Positions 11,901 to 21,977 of a DNA stretch of 64,000 bases are shown here, piece after piece. The notes under the pieces are model-generated. The model worked only from the letters and a program-made list of their open reading frames with translations. It had not been told where the DNA came from and did no database searches. Numbering within the stretch: the first letter of the stretch is position 1; every line of letters starts with the position of its first letter. The stretch covers positions 372,001-436,000 of the forward strand of contig MU270067.1 in the NCBI GenBank assembly GCA_021432635.1, in the 5' to 3' direction. This stretch comes from Thozetella sp. PMI_491 (taxonomy: Eukaryota; Ascomycota; Sordariomycetes; Chaetosphaeriales; Chaetosphaeriaceae). Made by a program: the position numbers and the translations under genes.

Positions 11901-14171
11901 CTTCGCAATGTGCTGGTCAAGAAGGGGGGCTGGGCCGGGACAAAGGTACAGATCAAGCCCATGTTCCGCAAGAAGAAGAATGAAATCAAGCTGCCCGAGG
12001 GAGACGGCCCACCCTCCATATCCGCAGAGCAGGCGCCGAACGACCAGGAGGGAGCAACCCCTCAAGAGCCGTTGGAAGAAGAGGGGACACCGACTGGCCC
12101 GTATTCGCCTCGTCTGCCGCCTAGGAGGCACGACTCCCTCTCTGGGGTGACTATGTCCAAGTTCACGGCTGCCGAGAACAGTCTTACTCTCGACAAGCTG
12201 CAGCTGATTGTCAAATGGGGTGGCGAACCGACGCATTCGGCTCGATATCAGTCCCAGGAGCTAGGCGAGAGCATGAGGAACGATCTGATGCTGATGAACC
12301 GCGATGTCCTAGACGAAGTTCACGTCTACAGTAGCAGCGAGCGCCGTGTCACGACCAGCGCCCAGATCTGGGCTGCGAGCTTCCTGGGCCAGAAGGAAGT
12401 CCCTTCTGATTTTATTACCGTCCGCAAAGACCTCTTGGACGACTCCAACGCGGCCAAGGACGAGATGGACAAGGTCAAGAAGAAGCTCAAAGGCCTCTTG
12501 AGGAAGGGCAACGAGCGCCCCTCGCAGTTCGCCTGGCCCGAAAATATGCCTGAACCTGCGGAGGTACAAACCCGCGTCGTCCAGCTCATGAAGTTCCACC
12601 GTAAGGTGATGCAGCACAACTACGGCAAGCTGTATAGCGGTGCCGTGAACTCTCTGAATGCACTGAAGAATCCCAGCGTCGAGAGGATTCCCGGCGACAG
12701 CTCGAACACTTCCATCTCGTCCTTGTCCCAGGTCAACGCTGTCAACAGCATCCAGGCGCGTTGGTGCTGCGGTGAGGATGCTGAGCTGTTCAAGGAGCGG
12801 TGGGAGAAGCTTTTCGTCGAGTTTTGCGACGGGGAGAAGGTCGATCCGAGCAAGATCTCCGAGCTGTATGACACGATGAAGTTCGATGCCTTGCACAACC
12901 GTCAGTTTCTCGAGTGGGTATTCACGCCCCCAAAGCAGATGCTCGAAGAGGACTACGGTATTGCCGTGAACAAGGACGGTAAGGCGTCCCCTGCGACTAA
13001 GGAGGCAGAAGAGGCAGGTGGGACTTCGCAAAAGGTGTCGGAGGACAATAGGTCGGAGAAGAGCGCGAGCGGGATTGTGGCGAGCGACAAGCCAAAATCC
13101 GACAAGAATGCAAGCGGTGGGTCTGAGAAGGCCGAGAAGACGGAGAGTACGGGAAGCAAAGCGGTCAAGCGCATCTTCCGGCGGCGATCATTCATGAGCG
13201 GGCTGAGACACGCGGCCGGCGATGCACCAGAGCAGTACTTCCACCTGCACAAGAGCAACAGCCAGACCAAGGCCAAGACGGATGCGCTTCTCGAACCTCT
13301 CCGAGAGCTGTACCAGCTCGCCAAGGTTCTTTTTGACTTCATATGCCCCCAGGAGTATGGCATATCCGACAGCGAGAAGCTCGAGATCGGCCTCCTGACT
13401 TCACTACCTCTGCTCAAGGAGATCGTGCAAGACCTCGAGGAGATGCAGGCATCAGACGAGGCCAAGACATTCGTCTATTTCACCAAGGAGTCACACATCT
13501 ACACGTTGCTCAACTGCATCTTTGAGGGTGGCATCGAAACCAAGATCAAACGGGCCACCATTCCCGAACTCGACTACCTTTCACAGATATGCTTCGAACT
13601 TTACGAGCTGGACACGACGGTCGACGAGACGCCCTCGTATACCTACAGCATCAAGATCACCATCAGCCCCGGGTGCCACGTCTTCGACCCTCTGGATGTG
13701 CAGCTCGATAGCAAGCACTGCATTGGGTGCGCACCGCGTCGGACCTTGGTTCCGCACGGGGACTGGATGAATGTTATCGAAACGCTGAGGGCCAAGTTTC
13801 ACACGTAAGTTTATCCCCAATGCCAGGCCCGTTTCCACGGCTCTTGACATCATGGGACCGGGCTGACCACGGGATACAGGGTGAAACTCCCCAAGACATT
13901 CCTCGCCATCAATCTCTCAGACGCCTTTTCCTTTCAAGAAAGACAGGCCAGCGAGAGCGACGTCCTGGAAATGCGACCGCTGGCGGCAGACCGTGTTGCA
14001 CACACAACCACGGCTGCTAGCGACCCCGGCGATGCCTTAGCACCTGAGACTGGACTAGAACAAGTGGAGAGCGCTCCCCCCGCTCTCGGCGATGCGCAGA
14101 CCGCCCAGGAAGCCGAGGCGAGCAGGGATCCCGCCGACGCGTCGCTCGAAAATGGAGGCGCTCAAACCTAA
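8938..14171 (+). CDS. vip1: Vip1/Asp1/PPIP5K: diphosphoinositol polyphosphate kinase with histidine-phosphatase domain
   Basis: Bifunctional cytosolic enzyme. The N-terminal ATP-grasp kinase adds the 1-position pyrophosphate to IP6/5-IP7 and the C-terminal phosphatase removes it; the family controls microtubules, phosphate sensing and polarised growth. Four exons (8938-10237, 10294-10315, 10391-13804, 13880-14171) give 1675 residues. Residues 1 to about 385 are a Ser/Pro/Gln-rich region without a recognised domain. The kinase begins near P-W-G-V-I-G-V-C-A and ends after [14 protein letters not shown]; Asp707 of D-V-N-G is the expected metal ligand. The phosphatase starts with R-H-A-D-R at 883-887 and keeps S-S-S-E-R-R-V and a late G-C-H motif. 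An Asp/Glu/Lys/Ser-rich insert (about 1305-1375) interrupts the phosphatase. Exon 2 is only 22 nt. The tail beyond the phosphatase (exon 4) is Ala/Glu-rich. Start 8938 is the first ATG of the open frame; a downstream in-frame ATG at 8980 is possible. Confidence 0.93.
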
Positions 14172-15330
14172 ATATCGCCGTCAGCGAGGCTGAGGCCCCT
14201 TGCCTGGTGATCTTGGCTATATCGCAGCGACAAGGACCTCGATGGAGAAGCCTTGCCGCGCCTTTCCAGCCTCCCTTGCCGTGAGAGGACAAGTTTTACA
14301 GCCTCAGCTCGGCCAGTCCGCCTTCGGAGATGAGGTAGGACGGCGGAAAGACGTCATGGCAGTTAACGCATCGTGAGGTCCGATGAACAAGGTCACAAGG
14401 GGGAGTCTCGCCGATAATGGCATATTCGAATCTTGGGTTCCGAGTCGGCCGGCACTCTTTCTTTTTCTCCCTTCACCGCCAATCCTCTTGCGAGCACGGA
14501 AGTCTTCCGTTTTCCCGAGGCTGGAAGATCCAGAAACGATGCGCCCATGGTTCAGCACTAGGTCGGTTGTTGTATCTGGTGTGGAAAAGGGGGGTGAAGA
14601 AAACTATGTACCGCGGCTGTTGCCCTCTAGTGATGGCACTGTACATATAAGCTCACATTGTATAGGGGGGATGGGGTCGGAAAGAGGGGGCAATGGCAAT
14701 AGCGGCTGACTTGGCAGCTGTGTCTCGTGTTATTATTGAGCGTAGTCGGAGCATCCGTATCGTAGTTAGCGGCAAGTGGGCCGGGTGGAAGGGGGGGAAT
14801 ATGACTGCTCAGAATCTACAAGACCCCGGAACCCTGTGGGAATGTCGGCGCAACCGACGGTTTGCGTTCCGCGGTCAGACGGGGGGCCAATGTCGTCGGC
14901 CCTTGGGAGCAAACCACGGTCCCGTTACGGTGATCAGCGGCGGGAGACGAACGGGAAGACCTGTGACGCATTAGGGCAAGGTAGCCATTGCGGAGATTTG
15001 CCCTCGGCTACCAGCTCCCTTCAGCCAGGACCAGCTAGGACTCGCCTATGCCATTAACGGCACGACGGCGATGATGCTCGCCTATCGCTATGGGAATGAC
15101 TGATGGCCGTGAGGTTGTGTAGTGTTTGCTGCCTTTCGCTGAGCTCCTACGCAATAATGTCCTGGCTCAGCGTCAGTGGCACGGGCCCCGTTTGTTTAGT
15201 ACCGGCGCCGTGTATTCCGTGTTTGGAACGTGGGCAGGGAGATGAACCAGGCTCGCGGCGCCTAAGAGAGCAATGGGCCCAGCAGTGCGTGCAGGCAGCC
15301 GAGCAGGAACAAGGGCCCATCACTGGCTGG

Positions 15331-15377
15331 AAAAAAAAAAAAATTTAGCCCGGGGGGGGGGGGGGGGGGGGGGGGGG
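15331..15377. repeat. Homopolymer pair: A13 followed by G26
   Basis: Thirteen A (15331-15343), a short TTTAGCCC spacer, then 26 consecutive G (15352-15377). Such a G run can form G-quadruplex or triplex structure and is also a common site of length error in sequencing. Confidence 0.9.
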
Positions 15378-18300
15378 AGGGAGGCGTTCTACTTAGAGGG
15401 TGACACGCGTATACGGCCGGGCCCCCCTGCACCTTCGTCTTGGGAACCATTCGGTGGCATGCTGGCCACCTGTTGCCCGGGATCGTGGAAGGCTTCCAGC
15501 AGCTCTAGAAGCCATCAGATAACTTGCTCATGGCCCCCCCGCAGGCACGAGCCACGAACAAGACAGCAAAAAGCTCCGAAGTGTCTCGTGTGCGACCGGG
15601 GGTCCTGGTCTGACACGATCGGCCCAGGCAGTCTTCCGATTATGCGAGTAAACTATCGCGAAGCAGCGCATGATGTGACATGAGCCATCAGTTCTCATGA
15701 CCGTCATAGAAAGCGAGCTATCCGGAGAATTGACGTCGATTGGCGAACAATGTGGGCATCCTGGGCTAGTAGGGCAGTTTAGGAAGTTCGTAGATCACGA
15801 CGGCCGGCCAGGCGCATTGATGTAAGGCCGAGGGCATCTCTGGCCGTTCATCTGTTGTTGGCGGTATGACATAGTAGGGTTGGCTTGGTCACAAGAAGCC
15901 ATTGTGTGTGCGAACCATGGTTTGCATGCTACTGCTGATCCTGAAAAGGCGAATGGCAGCGTGCCGACTGGCTAGCATTTAAGTCTTCGGGCCTACGACG
16001 CAGGGATGACCGGCTGGTTGCTTTGCCTATAGCGAGCAGCATACCTCTGTAGTGCCCATTTCAACTTTCCTCGATGTCACGGCGGCTCGGAGCTCGGCCT
16101 GTTCTTGGAGATGAAGCAGGGCATGATGGGTCTGGGCAAATCCAAGACCAGGTGCAAGATAGGGGCAATAGACCAGACGTTCCCCGGCCTCCCATGCGGG
16201 GGATAGGAGACTGGCAAGGACAACCGGAAGACTCTGTGCCGCCGTGGAACATCCGCGGCACACGAGGCTGCGAGTAACCTCAGCGACGACATGTCATCTA
16301 GGCGGCTACAAAACATAACGCAGTGTATTCTGACCCCGGGCAGTCCCTTCGTTGAGAGCAAGGGCCAAGGTGCAACAGGGCAGGCCTCGTCCTCCTCATC
16401 ACTGCGTCGAGAAGGGAGCTGAACAAGCGTGCGGCATCAGATCTGTGCAGGAGAGATGATGGAGGGGCGGCATATCGGGGGAGAAGCCGTCATGTCCAGG
16501 CATAGCCAACCAGAACTGAGACTAAGCAAGGTTTTCCCTCACCGAGAAGACGGGACGAAATGGTATGAGCGTTTAGTCGGCTCATCTCATTGACCGACCA
16601 CTCCCAGGGCAGGAAATCGGGTCAGTACTGTAACAGAGAAATCGACAGATCAGAAAGGCCGATGCCAACTCGCTTGGCGATGCCTTCAGGTTACACCACG
16701 CTCTGCATTATGATATGCTTCGCGCGTCACCACGAGTGTCATCTAGGCGAGAAGGAGAAGGTAACTAAGAGCTATCATGGCAGTTCCAGGCGAGCCCAAC
16801 CGTGGGACAAATATGTAGGGGAACTTTTGCTGAGCGAGGAGGTGTGGTGTTAATACGCATACCGAGATACACCTGGCTCCGAAGTTCGATACAAGGCTCT
16901 GGTCGACTTTGCAGGCAGAACTGCCGACGGCCGACTAGCACCAAGCGACGGCTCAGCGGGAGATCAAAATGATATACAATACGTGAGAAGCCAGTGTCGA
17001 GTTCCAGTGTTCATCTCGGATCTCGGGACGTGGTAAAAGGCCAAAGCGTTAGCGTTGACGCAGCCCTCAGGAGAAAGCAAGAGAACCCCTCTCCTCCAAG
17101 CCCAGCGTCGATACAATACTGAGCACAGAGCCGGGGTGCATAAGCAAAACGTCACCAGGGAAAGACGACATGCCAGCTACACAGGGGAGTCGTCATCTTT
17201 TGGGCCGTCCCAAGCAGCGTCCCACGTCCTCTTCCGCAGCTTTGGCAGCTACTTCGGCAAAGATGAGCTGTCCGGGTGTGCTTAATGCCATCTGGCAACA
17301 TCCTTTGCAAAGACTGCAGCTCATTCTCTTCGTGCCGTCCGTTTCATCTGGGGATAATGGTGCGCTGCTGATCGGAAGGTTCTTGCGTGAGCCTCGAGTC
17401 CTGGTCCCTGCTTGATATAGTTCTAACGGTCATCACTCGGAAAGGAAGCCCATTTGTCTGGAACTTCCCGCTGGGGAGCGTCTAGAAGAGCTAGCAGGGA
17501 TGACCTACATCCACTAGAGATGTCTGGAGGGCCTATAGGCTGTCACAAAGGAGCAGCAGCGCGTGTTAATGCGGTAAGGAGAGGGTGAGATTGATGGACG
17601 GCACGCTCGCGGCCCAATCAAGGCGAGAAACGCCGCCATGAAAGTTTAGCCATCCGCTCGACGGAATAGGAGCCAAGATGCCCCGACTGCTCTTGAGCTG
17701 AGGCCGCCTCAGACGGCGAACACAGCGAGAGCCTGACCGAAAGTATAAGTGAGTGCATTAGTGGACCCATCAGTAAGAGCTAAAGGAGGCTCTAGGGGGG
17801 ACGAAGGGGTCTTGTCAAAGCGCGCTCCCTCGGGTCGATAGGCTAAGCGGAGTACTCCTCGCAGGCTTCTTAAACCCCTGCCCCACGGCAGCCAGAATTA
17901 GCTTGAGGAGCCATGACGGCTGGTAAGAAGAGTGTATGTAGTAAAAGAGGCCAAGTGTCGCAGCAGGGGACTGTCCAGCAAGGTAACCCGGAGATAAAGA
18001 CGGAAGCCAGCAGTTGGCCCGATCGAGACAGCAAAATTCACACAAATGGCGGACTCGGGAAATCTCCGCGCGACGCTTCCGTGCTTTCTTCTGCCCCCAG
18101 GCCAGTTCGGCTCGGCGTGGGCGGTACAATCAACGCAAGTGCCGAGGAACTGAGGATATGAAACACACGATAGCCGGCGGCGACCTGGGCCGGTTTGCAG
18201 GAAGAGGAGGGGGGGGGGAAAGTTTATCTTGGGCTTGACGAGTTTGTCAACAGGGAACTAGCCTCGGTGCAATTCGGTTGGCGAAGAGGCTTTCGCCGCC

Positions 18301-18980
18301 GGGTGTTGCAAGCACGTGTACAGACGGTTTTAGGTACCAGGGCCAAGCTAGAAGGCGGGAGGAGGTGTGTCGTGCCTCCCTACAGCATAGCTGCAGAGCT
18401 GCTCCTGCAATTTTTCTTGCCTCTGGCAACCAGGGAAAGCGGGAGGGGTTGCATGTCGCACAAACCTAGTTACCTGTGGGGGTAGGTGGGGTTAACGAAA
18501 CGTCCTGCGGCCGTCCGGGAAGCCCTCTAAGAACTTTCTCTCGCCTGCGCTCGTGCATACTGCAGGTCGACGAATCCAGCTGAGCTGCAGGCAGGAGGAT
18601 ACCTCTTTGAGGCACACTCGTCACGCCATGCCCCTGTATGACACCTTACGACTGCCCACCACCAAACGCACAGATGCCGAGACCAGGCCTGCTCTCTTGC
18701 CTCTTCCTCTGGCCCTCTCTAGCCTTTCCCTATCTCGTATTGTGCTTGTCTTTACCCGCCTCGCGAACAGGAACGCACAGTTCTCATTTGCATGCGACTC
18801 AAGTCCCGGCTGAAGCCTGTTCGTTCCGGGGCGCCTAGGCGCCAACAGAGAGACTGTCCAAATTGTACTACATGCCGAAGTACAATTGCCATAGGGGAGG
18901 AGGGGTCCGGCAGGCCGAAAATCCGCACCGGTCGGCGATAGTCGCACATGGGAGGGCCATCGGGAAAGGAAGGGAGGCGA

Positions 18981-18985
18981 TGTGT

Positions 18986-19017
<32 letters not shown>

Positions 19018-19020
19018 GTA
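18981..19020. repeat. TG dinucleotide microsatellite
   Basis: A nearly pure TG run with TATG interruptions at both ends. Encodes only Val/Cys or His/Thr repeats in the frames that cross it, which argues against the long frames called over it. Confidence 0.9.
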
Positions 19021-19637
19021 TGATGATTGCAGTCGTACGTAACCATGCGTGTGTCTTTCGTGGTTGTGGTGGTTGTAGAGGGAGTGCAGTGGGGGGGGGT
19101 GGAAGGTGGGCGCAAACCGAACACGCGAGGTGGTGCGAACGGCGAAACGGCAGTGCTGGGCCAGCTTCACCGGTCTCCGATCGTTTATCGTGCCAATACC
19201 TCCTCGCTCCTCTCCATCGCTCTGGCCCGGGCGGGCCAGGCGGCCTTGTGCTGGGCCGATGGCTCGTGCCATTTGCAGGGCGTTGGGAGTGTCAGAAAAC
19301 ACTCCCTCCTTCCGGCCCCAGCCAAACTTTTCAACATCTGGATCTGTCACCCCTCGCCCCTCCGAGAAACTGGTCAATAAGAAGACGACAACCGCCAGAC
19401 TTTTTAGCCGTTCCACGATACCTCAGCATAAATATACCCCCCCAAGTCGACAAGAATGGCCAGCTGTGGCCAGAAACGGCTGGTCCAGAACCCATTTAGG
19501 GAAACTTGGGGCCGCTGACGAAGGCAGGGTTATCCGCGTAGGCAGTACAAAGTGCCGCCTCCAGGGCGCATCCCGGTACGATTAAGACGGGACAGGGCCC
19601 CCCATCAGGAGAGGGAAAAAAGAGAGGGGTTTTTTTC

Positions 19638-19667
19638 TCTCCCGCAGTCTCCCGCAGTCTCCCGCAG
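19638..19667. repeat. Triple 10-bp tandem repeat (TCTCCCGCAG)
   Basis: Three exact contiguous copies of TCTCCCGCAG. Non-coding context. Confidence 0.85.
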
Positions 19668-20810
19668 GAGCAGGCTCGCTACTTTAGCCACAGACGTGGT
19701 AGTGCCCACGGAGAGGACGAAACCAGTCGCCAACTTGTCCTCCGGGCCAGCGTCCTGGTAATTACACGTGAACGGGCCAGCGGGGCAAGCAAGAGCGGAC
19801 CTGGTCAACAGAACAACCCAGTTGGGCACAGAAATGCATAGCCGGGGCGGAGAAGCGATACAGCATTGAGAATGTGCAAAGAGAGGAAATACCTTAACAA
19901 CATCCGCCCGTCCTCCTACTTGTTCTTCTCCCTGCCGAGCAACGAGCGTGACATTCGGTCGGCCAAACCGGCCGAGGCGTAGGTTTGGTACTGATATGGC
20001 GCTGCTGCTGCTGTTAATTGTTACTGCAGGAAGAGCAGGGCAAGAGGGAGAAAAGGAAGAGAGGGCGAGTAGCAGGCCTAGCTGGGTTAGGAGCTAATCA
20101 CTACTACTACCTTAGGTAGGTACACGTTGGTCGGGTGTACTGTGTACTGTACTGCATGTAGGTAAGCTTGAGTAAGGTTGGTACAGTACGTTAACAAGCT
20201 TCCCTTCCATGAACCATGCTACGAACACCCCCCTAAACCCCCCCTCCTCCCCATCCTCTGCGCTTGCAGGCCGCAAACCCCCCCACCCCTCCAAAACGAA
20301 CCAACCTGATCCAACTTTGATCCCAACCCAGACCAGGCCGGCCCTACTACCTACACGGCGGCACCTCGCCGACTTATACCCATGCATGGCCTGGTTCCCA
20401 GAGAGAAGCTACCGTGCTTTAGCCTGCCTATGCCCATCCTCCGGCGGGCGGGGTGTTTGGCCCAGACAAGGGGCGAGGGTGAAGGCAGCACAATCCCAAC
20501 CAGATATCTGCAAACCCAAGTCCGCACGTTCGACATGGCATGCGCCGGGCCCATGCCCCCCCTCCAATCACCACAATTATGGGGGATTATACCTTGGCTC
20601 CCTGCCGGCATTCAAATGCCTGCCATCGCAAGCGTCATGCCGCTCCCACCCACGCAAGGTAGGTACCTAGCTACGGATGGATCTTTGCTACGATACCCAA
20701 CCTACAAATCCCTGGGTCTCCCGCTACCATTCCCGTCCCGCAAGCGGGCGGCCCCTTCCCTGTCCTCCCTTGTCCTTTCCTGTCCTGTCCTGTCCCTACC
20801 TTGCCTGGCC

Positions 20811-20854
20811 GTGTGTGTGTGTGTGTGTGCTTGTGTGGGTGTGGGTGTGGGTGT
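20811..20854. repeat. GT-rich microsatellite, degenerating into GTGGGT units
   Basis: Pure GT repeat followed by three GTGGGT/GTGTGG units; in one frame it reads as alternating Val/Cys/Gly and inflates a spurious 268-codon open frame. Confidence 0.85.
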
Positions 20855-21812
20855 TTGCAGAACCTTTCACATGGGCGCCCCGTTAAATACCAGGCCTTTC
20901 CTTGCTCCCGCCCAGGCTCCTCCTTCGGGCCCAGCGTTGGCCGTCTCGCCGTCTCGTTCTCTTTGGGTGACCTCCACTGGTGCTGACGAAACAGCATCAA
21001 AGCTCCAGCTGCCCAGTAGCCACCTCCCGGCTGCCCCCTTGTATTCATCATATCATCACCTGCCTTGGCCTGCCTTGCAATCAGACTTCCCGCCGTGGAT
21101 CTCACGCCGCCCCGGAACAAACACATTGGTAATCCAGAACCCAGTTTTCACTGGCTTTTGGCGAGACTCTGTGTCTCGGCCAGGTTGAGACAAGGGCTTA
21201 CAGGATTGGGTGTTGAGGTCCATAAAAGGAGTCTTGCTGCCCTCGTTGCGACAACCTCGTGCCAGCAACTAGACCAGAGCACCGCATCTCCCTCATCTGC
21301 GCGAACTCTTCCTCGCCTTCTTTCTATCTGTTGACCTGGGGCTTCTAGGCAAGGACCCCATCTCAAAGTCTCTCCCTCTCCTCCGCCTCTTCTCCCACCT
21401 GCTCTCTCCCTCGCCAACGCTGTCTCTCCCTTTCGAGGCTCACCGGGCACTGTCTGCTTCACCGGTGCGTACCTCCCCCAAGCAGTGTCTCTGGCGTTGT
21501 GCCGGACATCATTCCGCGCTCACTAGCGAGTTAACGCGCACGGCTTAGACCTCCCAAAAAGCCACTTACACCGGCAACACCACCAAACTACGCGTTACCA
21601 CCTTCTCCTACCGCTGGCTCTAACCCCTCACCAAAACTGCCACTACCCACGGTCCACCGCGCTCTTTTCTATCGCCAAAGAATAGGCGATCTTGATTGTA
21701 TCCACTACTTCTTTTTTCTTTTAAAAAAAAAAGAATCCTTGGCCCCCCGGCCTACATCAACGGCCTCCAGCGATCCTTGTCTCGCGCGGCTGCACGGCAA
21801 GAGGGTCCAAAG

Positions 21813-21977
21813 ATGGCGCACGCGACAAACTGCGCACACTCATTCAAGATGATCAAGACCGACAACACGCTCATCCAATGGACATGCCAGCTCTGCCATT
21901 CGGGCCCTCACTGGTGGATCTTCGAGTGCCAGTATTGCAAGCTGCACACGTGTCGTGCTTGTACCCAGAGCGCTTAG
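21813..21977 (+). CDS. 54-residue Cys/His-rich protein, C1/DC1-like zinc-binding pattern
   Basis: A short uninterrupted frame whose ATG has A at -3 and G at +4 and is the first ATG of the frame. The ligand pattern is very regular: C7-x-H9, C25-x2-C28, C39-x2-C42, H45, C47-x2-C50, with aromatic residues (W23, W34, W35, F37, Y41) in the spacers. Eight ligands fit two zinc ions in a cross-braced arrangement; the order H, CxxC, CxxC, LH-x-C, C resembles the core of C1/DC1 or ZZ fingers, but much reduced. No signal peptide or membrane helix. It stands alone: nearest genes are 7.6 kb upstream and 4.5 kb downstream. A CT-rich leader and GTGCGT donor-like sites upstream suggest a long, possibly spliced 5' UTR. 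I have an impression that similar short proteins occur in other Sordariomycetes, but cannot check. Function unknown; protein or RNA binding is a guess. Confidence 0.7.
   Translation: MAHATNCAHSFKMIKTDNTLIQWTCQLCHSGPHWWIFECQYCKLHTCRACTQSA

Larger units (their letters stand above)
14172..21812. other. 7.6-kb gene-poor intergenic region
   Basis: No protein gene I can support. It contains a 13-A run next to a 26-G run (15331-15377), TG microsatellites (18981-19020, 20811-20854), a triple 10-bp repeat (19638-19667), TCCTG-type repeats (about 20768-20795) and several AGGTAGGTAC motifs (about 20111, 20655). Longer open frames, 18868-19416 minus and 20382-21188 plus, run through these repeats and translate to low-complexity sequence. 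The CT-rich block 21340-21470 immediately before the 54-codon gene looks like its promoter or leader. Non-coding transcripts cannot be excluded. Confidence 0.55.

Noticed and set aside
16880-16900. Second TTCGATA T-loop-like sequence
   Set aside because: No pairing stem and no upstream A box.
18868-19416. 182-codon minus-strand frame with a signal-peptide-like start
   Set aside because: Runs through the TG microsatellite (His/Thr repeats) and low-complexity DNA; no family features and overlapping plus-strand frames are equally open.
20382-21188. 268-codon plus-strand frame
   Set aside because: Pro/Ser/Leu-rich, crosses a GT microsatellite giving alternating Val/Cys, and no recognisable domain; likely promoter DNA of the 54-codon gene.
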